Source: Candidatus Desantisbacteria bacterium CG1_02_49_89 (lineage in GTDB: Bacteria; Desantisbacteria; UBA1551). Taken from it: a stretch of 5,793 nt of DNA. Position numbers and translations under genes: made by a program. Below the pieces are notes generated by a model. It did no database searches and was not told where the DNA came from. It saw only the letters and a program-made list of their open reading frames with translations. The DNA lies in the NCBI GenBank assembly GCA_001871075.1, contig MNUP01000038.1:1-5793 (forward strand). Direction: 5' to 3'. Positions 1 to 5,579 of the stretch are shown piece after piece (the first letter of the stretch is position 1; each line of letters opens with the position of its first letter).

Positions 1-216
1 TGGAGCCGTTTGGAACCATTCAAAAAATTCGCCCAGATGATTGAGCGCCACTGGGATGACATCGTCAGTTACTGTCATCCCGACAACAAAGTATCACTCG
101 GATTTATGGAAGGACTGAATAACAAAATCCGTGTAATGCAGCGCCGGGCATATGGTATCACAGATACAGAGTACCTGATGCTTAAAGTATTAACTTCGTT
201 TATAAAGGAACCCTAA
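1..216 (+). CDS. ISL3-family transposase, C-terminal fragment (5' end outside window)
   Basis: The frame is open from the first base, giving 71 residues before the TAA at 214-216. It has the C-terminal signature of ISL3 transposases: an amphipathic stretch (KKFAQMIERHWDDIVSY, residues 8-24), then GFMEGLNNKIRVMQRRAYG at residues 34-52. In this DDE family the Glu of the MEGLNNK stretch (residue 37) is the expected last catalytic acidic residue, and the following basic RR..YG segment is typical. The first two catalytic Asp residues would be upstream of the window. The internal TTG at position 10 is not a real start, since family homology continues before it. The stop lies about 38 nt before the element end, normal for a compact IS. 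The visible part has no frameshift, so the element may be intact. Confidence 0.9.
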   Translation, partial: WSRLEPFKKFAQMIERHWDDIVSYCHPDNKVSLGFMEGLNNKIRVMQRRAYGITDTEYLMLKVLTSFIKEP

Positions 217-233
217 AATGACCAATTTTTACG

Positions 234-254
234 CACAAGAAACCCAGAAGACCC
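234..254. repeat. Right terminal inverted repeat of the ISL3-type element
   Basis: This 21-nt segment follows the transposase stop and ends in GAAGACCC. On the opposite strand it reads GGGTCTTC followed by TGGGTTTCTTGTG, an arrangement typical of ISL3-family termini (family knowledge from memory). Its left partner is outside the window, so the pairing itself cannot be confirmed. The inner limit of the repeat is approximate. Confidence 0.7.
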
Positions 255-808
255 TGATTTATATTGTCAACCCATCCGTAACCGAGAGGTCCGTCAGAAG
301 AAAAAATGCTTTTATAGGTTCTTCTAAATTTTATGGATATCCCAGGAGTAGGAATATTTAGGTCTTCTATAGAAAATATAAGCCCGCCAAGTCCTGGATT
401 GACAGGATCACCCTCTGGTTTATCTGTCTCCTGTTTATTTTCTTGGTTATCACATTGATCGGGACCCGTAACTACTACAATAGTTTTACCATCTGCAGCA
501 ACCCACCATTCTCCAGTTTTTCCAGTACCGTTTACTTGCTCATCAAATGTATAATCTATTTCGTTAAACCTCCAATTTTCACCGTGATCTTTTATTGAGT
601 TGAGTACATTTTCATCCTTGTCTTTATATATATAAATAATAAAATCTCCTCTTATATTTTCTTTCCATGCATAAGTTACAGCTTTATCTTTCAATATAGA
701 AATATTTTTGATGGGAATCCTAGCATTTTCTTTTGCATGGACCGAAAGGGTGAAGAAAAGAATTATAAAAATAAATTTGATTAAGTGTCGCTTTTTTTGA
801 AATACCAT
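254..808 (-). pseudogene. RHS/YD-repeat secreted protein, 5' fragment disrupted by the IS
   Basis: The gene starts with ATG at 806-808, preceded by a GGAG ribosome-binding sequence 5 nt upstream. The product begins with a Sec-type signal peptide: a basic start (KKRH), a hydrophobic core at about residues 10-23 and a likely cleavage after VHA (residue 25). Residues 26-130 are not recognised. From residue 134 the sequence matches the DUF6531 module that opens Rhs/WapA-type YD-repeat proteins: GDPVNPGLGG, then an FRRTYKS segment, then SDGPLGYGWVDNIN at residues 171-184. Family members are usually very large cell-surface or secreted proteins, often with a toxin or adhesion tip. Here the family sequence ends at residue 184-185, exactly at the IS boundary. 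The frame runs on through the IS to a stop at 200-202, adding 17 foreign residues. The visible part looks more AT-rich than the genes to its right, which may hint at separate acquisition. The remainder should lie beyond the IS, left of the window. Confidence 0.85.
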
Positions 809-827
809 TTGAACTCCATTAATTAAT

Positions 828-875
828 AAAAAAGGCGCTCGTCCGCCACCAATGCTTTGACGGATTCAGCGCCTT
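828..875 (-). terminator. Intrinsic terminator-like hairpin in the RHS gene leader
   Basis: Read on the - strand, AAGGCGCT (875-868) pairs perfectly with AGCGCCTT (839-832). A further inner helix TCCGTC (864-859) with GGCGGA (847-842) contains one G-U pair. The loop is 858-848. A run of six T follows at 833-828, two of them inside the stem. This is a textbook rho-independent shape for the - strand only, since the other strand has no comparable T-tract. It ends about 20 nt before the ATG of the RHS gene, too close to leave room for a full promoter between them. Transcripts entering the gene probably cross it, so it may act as an attenuator rather than as the end of an upstream operon (inference). 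Confidence 0.7.
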
Positions 876-895
876 GTGTTTATTCCATAAATCCC

Positions 896-960
896 GCTAT
901 TCTCCCTGCCCGAAGCATTATCCCGATTGGCATATATCAGGATCTTCGGACAGCAATAGC
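896..960 (-). promoter_or_regulatory. Structured leader element upstream of the RHS gene (candidate regulatory RNA)
   Basis: On the - strand three nested helices stack into one long hairpin. GCTATT (960-955) pairs with AATAGC (901-896). CTGTCCGAAG (953-944) pairs with CTTCGGGCAG (915-906), with one G-U pair. ATCC (943-940) pairs with GGAT (923-920). Internal loops are G954 against 905-902 and a one-sided bulge AATG (919-916); the apical loop is 939-924. Twenty base pairs in 65 nt is well beyond chance, and the terminator-like hairpin follows 20 nt later. A small hairpin TTTAT/ATAAA (891-879) lies between them. I cannot assign it to a known RNA class. No convincing promoter is visible; the AT-rich stretch at about 965-990 is a possible place for one. 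It could instead be a DNA-level element such as a mobile-element end. Confidence 0.5.
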
Positions 961-1047
961 CTAATTCTTCTATTTTTTTACTTAAAAACAAAAATCCCCC
1001 GAGCGTTTACAATTTCTGCCCTGTTCGGCGCTCCTTTCTGGCTCTTC

Positions 1048-1092
1048 GGGTTCAATCCTCCACCAAGATTGGCGGACAGGTGAATTGAACCC
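1048..1092. repeat. Palindromic hairpin element, 9-bp perfect outer stem
   Basis: GGGTTCAAT (1048-1056) is the exact reverse complement of ATTGAACCC (1084-1092). Inside, CC-A-CCA (1060-1065) pairs with TGG-C-GG (1070-1075) around a four-base loop, with one mismatch. It lies in the gene-free stretch between the oxidoreductase and the RHS leader and encodes nothing convincing. It is probably a dispersed intergenic repeat, but copy number cannot be judged from this window. Confidence 0.7.
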
Positions 1093-1097
1093 CTATC

Positions 1098-1118
1098 CGC
1101 CCCGACTAAATCGGGGCG
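1098..1118. repeat. GC-rich palindrome, 8-bp stem
   Basis: CGCCCCGA (1098-1105) pairs exactly with TCGGGGCG (1111-1118) around the loop CTAAA. No T-tract follows on either strand, so it is not a standard terminator. It directly follows the previous palindrome and precedes the next, as one of a chain of hairpins. Confidence 0.7.
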
Positions 1119-1124
1119 AGACCT

Positions 1125-1146
1125 CGCTCCGATGGACATCGGAGCG
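1125..1146. repeat. GC-rich palindrome, 9-bp stem
   Basis: CGCTCCGAT (1125-1133) pairs exactly with ATCGGAGCG (1138-1146) around the four-base loop GGAC. It lies 6 bases from the preceding palindrome. Neither strand shows a following T-run. Confidence 0.7.
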
Positions 1147-1151
1147 GGCAA

Positions 1152-1187
1152 AATCCCCCTCAATCCCCCTTTAATAAAGGGGGAATT
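1152..1187. repeat. C5/G5 palindrome with a preceding direct repeat
   Basis: AATCCCCCT occurs twice in direct orientation (1152-1160 and 1162-1170). The second copy opens a palindrome in which CCCCCTTT (1165-1172) pairs with AAAGGGGG (1176-1183) around a three-base loop. Very similar C-rich/G-rich interspersed sequences occur between genes in many environmental bacterial genomes (from memory), so this is probably a multi-copy intergenic repeat. Confidence 0.7.
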
Positions 1188-1210
1188 AACAAACGCAAGC
1201 CTCCCATCAA

Positions 1211-1256
1211 GGCGGGCAAGCCCGCCCCTACGCGTAGGCTGAAACCTTGTCCTACG
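1211..1256. repeat. Compound palindrome: GGCGGGC hairpin plus CCTACGCGTAGG
   Basis: GGCGGGC (1211-1217) pairs exactly with GCCCGCC (1220-1226) over only two loop bases. The next 12 bases (1227-1238) form the perfect palindrome CCTACGCGTAGG. Its right half CGTAGG (1233-1238) can pair instead with CCTACG at 1251-1256. This closes the gene-free stretch 961-1311. The remaining bases 1257-1311, just after the oxidoreductase stop, show no clear terminator or gene. Confidence 0.65.
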
Positions 1257-1311
1257 AAATACGATATAGAATGGGCATCAATCCTCATCTGCCGGCTATC
1301 TACTGGTAAAA

Positions 1312-2337
1312 CTACCATTTTAACAAGATCCTTTTGCCTTTATTAGATGACTCGTAAATGGCAAGGGCGACTTTGAGGGCGTCCTTAGCCTCTTCAGGCT
1401 TAACTTCGCATTCTTTTCCGGTAATGATGCAGTCTACGAAGTGATTCACTGCGCACATAAGGGAATACGAGTGCGGGTGGACATCAACAGGCTGCTCGGT
1501 CGGTATGACTTTCGGCTGGTTCGCTTTTATCAGCGTAAGCTGGTCAGTCGAAGTGTCTTTTATGTGTATCGAACCGTCTGTCCCGTATATGTTCCTTGTC
1601 TCCATCCAGCCTTCTGAAGTAACCGTATATGAAAGCGCTGCCGAACCGAGAACGTTGTTCTCAAACTCAAAAATAACTGCTGTGTTGTCGTCCGCCTTGT
1701 TCGCGGGCTTGACAAGCAGCTTCCTCGCGGTCCCGGTGACAGCAATGGGCCTGCCGAAGAAATGCAGCATGGTATAGATCACGTGGTATCCGGTGTCTAT
1801 CATTACCCCGCCGCCTGCCTTTTCCCACGAGGCTTTCCAGTAGTTTGGATCGTTCATTTCGTTGATGCAGTTCCCGGTCACGCAGTAAACAACCAGGAAA
1901 GGCTTTCCTATCGCTCCGCTGTCAAGAAGTTTTTTCGTTTCCTTATGATAGGGCATGAACCTCTGGTTCATTTCGATAAAAAGGCGCCTGCCTAATTTTT
2001 TTGCAGTACCGATCATATCGTCCGCTTCTTTCAGGGTCATGGCTATGGGCTTTTCGCAGATCACGTCCTTGCCTGCCTTTAATGAATCGATAGCCAGGCG
2101 GTGGTGGAGCCAGTGCGGGACGCAGATATCCACGGCTTTTATCGACAGATCCTTAAGCATTTCCCTGTAATCAGCATACGCTTTCTTCGCTTTCGGAAAA
2201 GCCTGCTGGGCTCTTTTGATCGCGGCTTCGTTTGTGTCAGCAATGCTTATTTCGTCAACATTCTTGTTCTGCTGCAGGGCGTTAAGATGCCCCTGCGCAA
2301 TACTCCCAGCCCCGATAAGACCGACCTTGATCCCCAT
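1312..2337 (-). CDS. Gfo/Idh/MocA-family NAD(P)-dependent oxidoreductase
   Basis: The 341-residue product has the usual two-domain length of this family of sugar and inositol dehydrogenases. The N-terminal Rossmann fold shows a GAGSIAQGH dinucleotide-binding turn at residues 9-17 and an acidic residue ending the second strand (D34 in SIADTNE), which in such folds usually favours NAD(H). The family signature EKP lies at 95-97 (CEKPIAMTLKEADDM); its Lys is the usual cofactor/catalytic lysine. The second part of the active site is GGGVMIDTGYHVIY at 175-188, with D181 and H185 in the typical D..G.H positions. The start ATG is preceded by GGGGG with 5 nt spacing. An overlapping ATG 4 nt upstream is in another frame. 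It is the last gene of the - strand cluster, 137 nt after the nucleotidyltransferase. Such enzymes oxidise or reduce a sugar or nucleotide-sugar hydroxyl; the neighbours suggest an envelope polysaccharide role, but the substrate cannot be read from sequence. Confidence 0.92.
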   Translation of the reverse strand: MGIKVGLIGAGSIAQGHLNALQQNKNVDEISIADTNEAAIKRAQQAFPKAKKAYADYREMLKDLSIKAVDICVPHWLHHRLAIDSLKAGKDVICEKPIAMTLKEADDMIGTAKKLGRRLFIEMNQRFMPYHKETKKLLDSGAIGKPFLVVYCVTGNCINEMNDPNYWKASWEKAGGGVMIDTGYHVIYTMLHFFGRPIAVTGTARKLLVKPANKADDNTAVIFEFENNVLGSAALSYTVTSEGWMETRNIYGTDGSIHIKDTSTDQLTLIKANQPKVIPTEQPVDVHPHSYSLMCAVNHFVDCIITGKECEVKPEEAKDALKVALAIYESSNKGKRILLKW

Positions 2338-2355
2338 TCATTCCCCCTTTTTTTT

Positions 2356-2469
2356 AGTATCAAGTATCAAGAGTCAAGAGTCAAGTTTAATAATACCGCT
2401 ATTTATAAATTAAATCGAACCAGATAGTTTTTTGAATATGAATTTACTTGATACTTGACTCTTGACACT
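2356..2469. repeat. Inverted pair of 7-bp tandem repeat arrays (AGTATCA / AGAGTCA type)
   Basis: On the + strand, 2356-2386 consists of AGTATCA twice, AGAGTCA twice and a partial AGT. At 2446-2469 the same kind of unit appears inverted: its reverse complement reads AGTGTCA, AGAGTCA, AGTATCA, AGT. The arms are separated by about 59 AT-rich bases and can fold into a long imperfect hairpin; the best aligned run is TCAAGAGTCAAG, 12 bases. The right array begins 5 bases after the stop of the thymidylyltransferase gene. The left array ends about 8 bases before the Shine-Dalgarno of the oxidoreductase. No T-tract follows in the transcription direction, so it is not a simple intrinsic terminator. It resembles the short heptanucleotide tandem repeats known between genes in cyanobacteria and other genomes. 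Confidence 0.85.
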
Positions 2470-2474
2470 GTTTT

Positions 2475-3536
2475 CTAAACAACGCCTACCTGGCTGCTGT
2501 CCCCCAGCATAAATCTGTATGCCGCCGGCTTGTGCGGGTACTTCGAAACAACAACGCTTTTTCCGATAAGGCTGTCCTCGATACGCGAAATGTTCTCGAT
2601 CTTTGAATTCTCCAGCACCATGCTGTGCTCTATCTCGCTGTTCTCTATGACAGCATTGCTGGAAACTGAAGTAAACGGCCCTATGTAGGAATTGGTTATT
2701 TTCGCCCCTGACCCGATTATAGCCGGCCCCCTGATCACGCTTTTTGAAACTATAGCTCCTTTTTCCACCACGACCTTGCCGTAAAGCTTGGATTCGCTGT
2801 CGACCCTGCCTTTCCTCGAAGGCTCAAGCCCGTCGAGGATTATGCGGTTTGCCTCAAGAAGGTCTTCCAGCTTGCCTGTGTCCTTCCACCAGCCGGTTAT
2901 GATATGCGACTGCACGCTGAACTTTTTGTTTATAAGGTAGGAAATGGCGTCTGTTATTTCAAGCTCGTTCCGCCTGGAAGGCTTTATGTGCCTTATTGCC
3001 TTGAATATGTTGTGGTCGAAAAGGTACACCCCGACCAGGGCAAGGTCGGTCTTCGGTTTCCCGGGCTTTTCCTCAAGGCGCACCACCTTCCCGTTCTTCA
3101 GCTCAGCAACCCCGAATTCCTGCGGATTTTTAACGTGTGCCAGAAGTATCATGGCATTGGGTTTCGATTTCTTGAACTCGTCTATGAAAGAATTCACGCC
3201 GTCCTTCACTATGTTATCCCCGAGGTACATTACAAACGGGTCCTTCTTCAGGAATTTCTCGGAGATCTTTACCGCGTGCGCCAGACCCAGGGGAGCCTCC
3301 TGCTCTATGTAAGTCAGTTTCACCCCCCACTTTTTCCCGTCGCCCAGGGCAGTTTTTATTTCATTCTTTGTCTCACCCACGACGATCCCGATATCCGTTA
3401 TGCCGGCATCCCTTATCGCTTCAAGCCCGTAATAAATAATGGGCTTGTTCGCGATCGGTATAAGCTGTTTTGCAGAAGTATGCGTTATAGGGCGCAGCCT
3501 TGTGCCCTTTCCACCGCTCAGTATCAAAGCCTTCAT
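2475..3536 (-). CDS. rfbA: Glucose-1-phosphate thymidylyltransferase, long form
   Basis: This enzyme class joins dTTP and glucose 1-phosphate to give dTDP-glucose and pyrophosphate, the first step to dTDP-rhamnose and related sugars, in the cytoplasm. The 353-residue product has the nucleotidyltransferase core: the nucleotide-binding loop GGKGTRLRP at residues 8-16, KQLIPIANKPIIYY at 23-36, the metal-binding LGDN at 105-108 (Asp107), EEKP at 155-158 and the substrate-side WWKDTGK at 216-222. About 100 C-terminal residues (roughly 250-335) are hexapeptide-like repeats expected to form a left-handed beta-helix. This, with the conserved end (YRFMLGDSSQVGVV), marks the long RmlA form (TIGR01208 type; StrD-like) rather than the shorter enterobacterial RmlA. 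The ATG has a strong GGAGG at 3542-3546 with 5 nt spacing. No other dTDP-sugar genes are present in the window, so the final sugar is unknown. A different NTP or sugar preference is possible in this superfamily. Confidence 0.9.
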   Translation of the reverse strand: MKALILSGGKGTRLRPITHTSAKQLIPIANKPIIYYGLEAIRDAGITDIGIVVGETKNEIKTALGDGKKWGVKLTYIEQEAPLGLAHAVKISEKFLKKDPFVMYLGDNIVKDGVNSFIDEFKKSKPNAMILLAHVKNPQEFGVAELKNGKVVRLEEKPGKPKTDLALVGVYLFDHNIFKAIRHIKPSRRNELEITDAISYLINKKFSVQSHIITGWWKDTGKLEDLLEANRIILDGLEPSRKGRVDSESKLYGKVVVEKGAIVSKSVIRGPAIIGSGAKITNSYIGPFTSVSSNAVIENSEIEHSMVLENSKIENISRIEDSLIGKSVVVSKYPHKPAAYRFMLGDSSQVGVV

Positions 3537-3563
3537 TTTTTCCTCCGATAAATACCGTTGCCG

Positions 3564-3618
3564 GTTGTCAGTTGTGAGCTATGGATTAACTGACAACTCT
3601 CAACTCACAACTGATAAC
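3564..3618. repeat. Inverted 7-bp repeat array (GTTGTCA / GTTGTGA type) between lptD and rfbA
   Basis: The left arm carries GTTGTCA and GTTGTGA (3564-3577). The right arm carries TGACAAC, TCTCAAC, TCACAAC and TGATAAC (3591-3618), preceded by a degenerate GATTAAC. The left arm can pair in two ways: 3564-3573 with 3588-3597 (10 bp, perfect), or 3564-3578 with 3604-3618 (15 bp, one G-U). It starts 4 bases after the lptD stop and ends about 16 bases before the rfbA Shine-Dalgarno, so it fills most of the 86-nt gap. It is related in style, but not in sequence, to the array downstream of rfbA. Confidence 0.85.
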
Positions 3619-3622
3619 TATC

Positions 3623-5560
3623 TTAAAAAATACTCGGATGGAACTGGACGCTCATGCCCGGGAATGCCTTTAATCCGGCCTGCAGCCAGATCTCCTGCGA
3701 CAAAGCGCGGTACGTCAGCGAAACATCCCAGCAGTGAAGGTCCCTTGCAATAATGAGATCAACGACATCAAACCTGTTGTTCATAAGATCAAAACTGCTG
3801 GAAACCGTCAACTGGTATTTCCCAAGGAATGTTTTAATGCCGGGAAAATTCAGCTCCGAAGTAAGGCTCAACTGCATATAGTTGCCGTAATAATACTGCG
3901 TTCCGAGCTTTACGTTCATAATATCATTTATCCATTCGATATAAGAAATATTCTGCGACGTGTTTTTATATACGTGGTATTTAGTGCTGGAGAAGAACCT
4001 CAACCTTCCAGCCGGGTTGACCATTATGTCCAGCCGCGCTCTCTTGAACCTGTCCCAGATATATTCCTGCGAAAGCAGATCATAGTTTCCGCTGAGTTCG
4101 ATGCTTGTGATCCTGTCTGTATAAATTATAAATCCGCGTACATACTGCGACGCCGCCGGGGAAACCACCGAAGTATCACCTTCAACTATGGACTCTATAT
4201 TATACGTCGCTTCTGTAAGGAAGTAACCTTTCCGCATTCTGTAACGCGGCCCGATTTTCGCCCTGTATCCGGGTAGAAACCTGTCTCTGTTATGGTATGC
4301 GCCCTGAACTCCTACCCCCGAAACCAATCCCAGGCTGTCCGTCAGCTTCAGCTGTTCAGGAGTCACATTCAGCCAGTTGTCTGAAAAAACATAATTGTCG
4401 TAATTTGTATAGTAATTGCCGGTTTTTGTGGAAAAATCGGCGTACAAGGGCATGCTCCAAAGCCTTACCGGAGACGAATATAAACCCAGCACCGGCAGGG
4501 AAGTCTGCACGGCTTCTTTGCTGTCCTCCCTTTTAATATCCATCTGGAAATTTAAATACCTACCCAGGGGAGTATTGTAACAAACGTAGGCCGTGGACTT
4601 ACGTCTTACCCAGTTCAAAGGCGGGCCGAAATAGGGCCCGAACTCCCTGTCAAAACCCATGTCGCTGAGAAGGTATACGTAAATAAAAGAACTGCCTTTT
4701 TCAGGCCTTAGTTTAAGATCCGCCTTGTACCGGTCCGTATCCCTGTCCCTTACATAATAAATTGATGACGCACCCTCATACCTGTTTGCGCTGTATTCAA
4801 ACTCTGACCCCAAACCGAAACCTTTCTTTTCCATGTATTCGCCGAACACGTTGCCATACAGGGCTGACCTGATTGAATAATTGTAACCTGCCTGCACATA
4901 CCATCCTTTATCGGCGCTGTATCCCACAGTGGGGATAAGCCAGGATATCCTTCCTTTTTTGAGGGGAAACGTAAAAACAGGAATGTAAAAAACCGGGACG
5001 GACCCCAGGAAAAGCCCTACGTTGAAAGCGACTATGCTGTCTTCCGGATATATACTGATGCGGCTTGCCCGGAGACTGTAATGCGGCTCAGGCAGATCGC
5101 ACGTTGTGCAAAGCCCGTTGCTTACCGTCAGTTCCTTATCGCTGAGCTTCTCGATCTTTTTGCCGCGGTAGAAGAGTGGCTGAAAAGAAGTGGAAGCATT
5201 CTGAACTATTCCCCTTTCGGATTTTATGCCGTACGCGACTGAATCCCCCTCGATCTTACCGGACCTGGACATAAAAGATATATTGCCGCTTGCCAGTATC
5301 TCTTCAGATTCCACATTAACGCGCAGGTAATCGGAATATATCTCAACATCCTTGTAACGGACGCCTACCTTGCCCCAGCCTTCAACAATGCCTTTTCCCT
5401 TATTATATTCCAGGTAGTCTGACTCGCAGTATATAGGAGTGGTTCCGGTATCTCCCGGCGCTGGCCCTGTTTCAACGGCTGCAAAGAGGAATTCCGCGGG
5501 GATAAAAAAAATAAGGCTGAATGCCGTAAAAAGAAGATGGGATATTTTGGATGGATGCAT
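3623..5560 (-). CDS. lptD: LPS-assembly outer-membrane protein LptD (OstA/Imp)
   Basis: LptD is the outer-membrane barrel that, plugged by LptE, inserts lipopolysaccharide into the outer leaflet. Starting at ATG 5558-5560 the product is 645 residues: a signal peptide with a hydrophobic core at about residues 9-28 and likely cleavage near FAA, an OstA-like beta-jellyroll at roughly 42-150 (YCESDYLEYNKGKGIVEG, then LASGNISFMSRSGKIEGDS), and a C-terminal barrel. The barrel entry is typical: CTTCDLPEPHYSLRA (151-165), then VPVFYIPVFTFPL (188-200) and LIP (208-210). The conserved C-terminal segment is RDLHCW (606-611), and the protein ends in Phe, as BAM substrates often do. A longer reading from TTG at 5620 would add 20 charged residues before the signal peptide and overlap the upstream gene, so I reject it. 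The start lies 19 nt after the upstream stop with only a weak ribosome site (CCGGA), suggesting translational coupling. It is shorter than the E. coli protein (784 residues, from memory), as in many non-enteric homologues. Confidence 0.93.
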   Translation of the reverse strand: MHPSKISHLLFTAFSLIFFIPAEFLFAAVETGPAPGDTGTTPIYCESDYLEYNKGKGIVEGWGKVGVRYKDVEIYSDYLRVNVESEEILASGNISFMSRSGKIEGDSVAYGIKSERGIVQNASTSFQPLFYRGKKIEKLSDKELTVSNGLCTTCDLPEPHYSLRASRISIYPEDSIVAFNVGLFLGSVPVFYIPVFTFPLKKGRISWLIPTVGYSADKGWYVQAGYNYSIRSALYGNVFGEYMEKKGFGLGSEFEYSANRYEGASSIYYVRDRDTDRYKADLKLRPEKGSSFIYVYLLSDMGFDREFGPYFGPPLNWVRRKSTAYVCYNTPLGRYLNFQMDIKREDSKEAVQTSLPVLGLYSSPVRLWSMPLYADFSTKTGNYYTNYDNYVFSDNWLNVTPEQLKLTDSLGLVSGVGVQGAYHNRDRFLPGYRAKIGPRYRMRKGYFLTEATYNIESIVEGDTSVVSPAASQYVRGFIIYTDRITSIELSGNYDLLSQEYIWDRFKRARLDIMVNPAGRLRFFSSTKYHVYKNTSQNISYIEWINDIMNVKLGTQYYYGNYMQLSLTSELNFPGIKTFLGKYQLTVSSSFDLMNNRFDVVDLIIARDLHCWDVSLTYRALSQEIWLQAGLKAFPGMSVQFHPSIF

Positions 5561-5579
5561 TATTATTCCGGACCCGCCC

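Larger units (their letters stand above)
1..254 (+). mobile_element. Right end of an ISL3-family insertion sequence (partial)
   Basis: The segment holds the C-terminal part of an ISL3-type transposase, a short 3' non-coding stretch and a terminal sequence ending GAAGACCC at 247-254. Read inward from the - strand this end starts GGGTCTTCTGGGTTTCTTG, the style of ISL3-family ends as I recall them. The boundary is supported independently: the reading frame of the broken RHS gene keeps its family consensus up to about position 255 and then becomes unrelated sequence. The left end and the first copy of any target duplication lie outside the window. If the duplication is 8 bp, the copy here would be 255-262. 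The exact last base (253 or 254) is uncertain. Confidence 0.85.

Noticed and set aside
899-943. Resemblance of the leader (CCTGAT ... GGGATAATGC ... CAGGGAGAA, - strand) to the 3' half of a TPP (thi-box) riboswitch
   Set aside because: The other half of the aptamer, including a CTGAGA segment, is not visible, the spacing between the matching blocks is wrong, and the downstream gene is not a thiamine gene. Treated as coincidental unless an Infernal search says otherwise.
874-1163. Open frames at 874-1083 (+) and 978-1163 (-)
   Set aside because: They lie across the structured leader and palindromic repeats, have no good ribosome site and give low-complexity products without family resemblance.
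1505-2427. Several + strand open frames of 65-108 codons, and a - strand frame at 1560-1745
   Set aside because: All lie largely within the well-supported oxidoreductase gene in other frames; none has recognisable motifs.
2356-2469. CRISPR array
   Set aside because: The units are 7 bp, directly abutting, and inverted across the gap; there are no spacers of constant length.
2904-3753. + strand open frames of 215, 122 and 104 codons opposite rfbA and the end of lptD
   Set aside because: They are antisense shadows of genes with clear catalytic or barrel motifs, and the 104-codon one runs through the heptamer array.
3734-4536. + strand open frames of 180 and 79 codons opposite lptD
   Set aside because: Antisense shadows of the barrel region with no domain, signal or ribosome site to support them.
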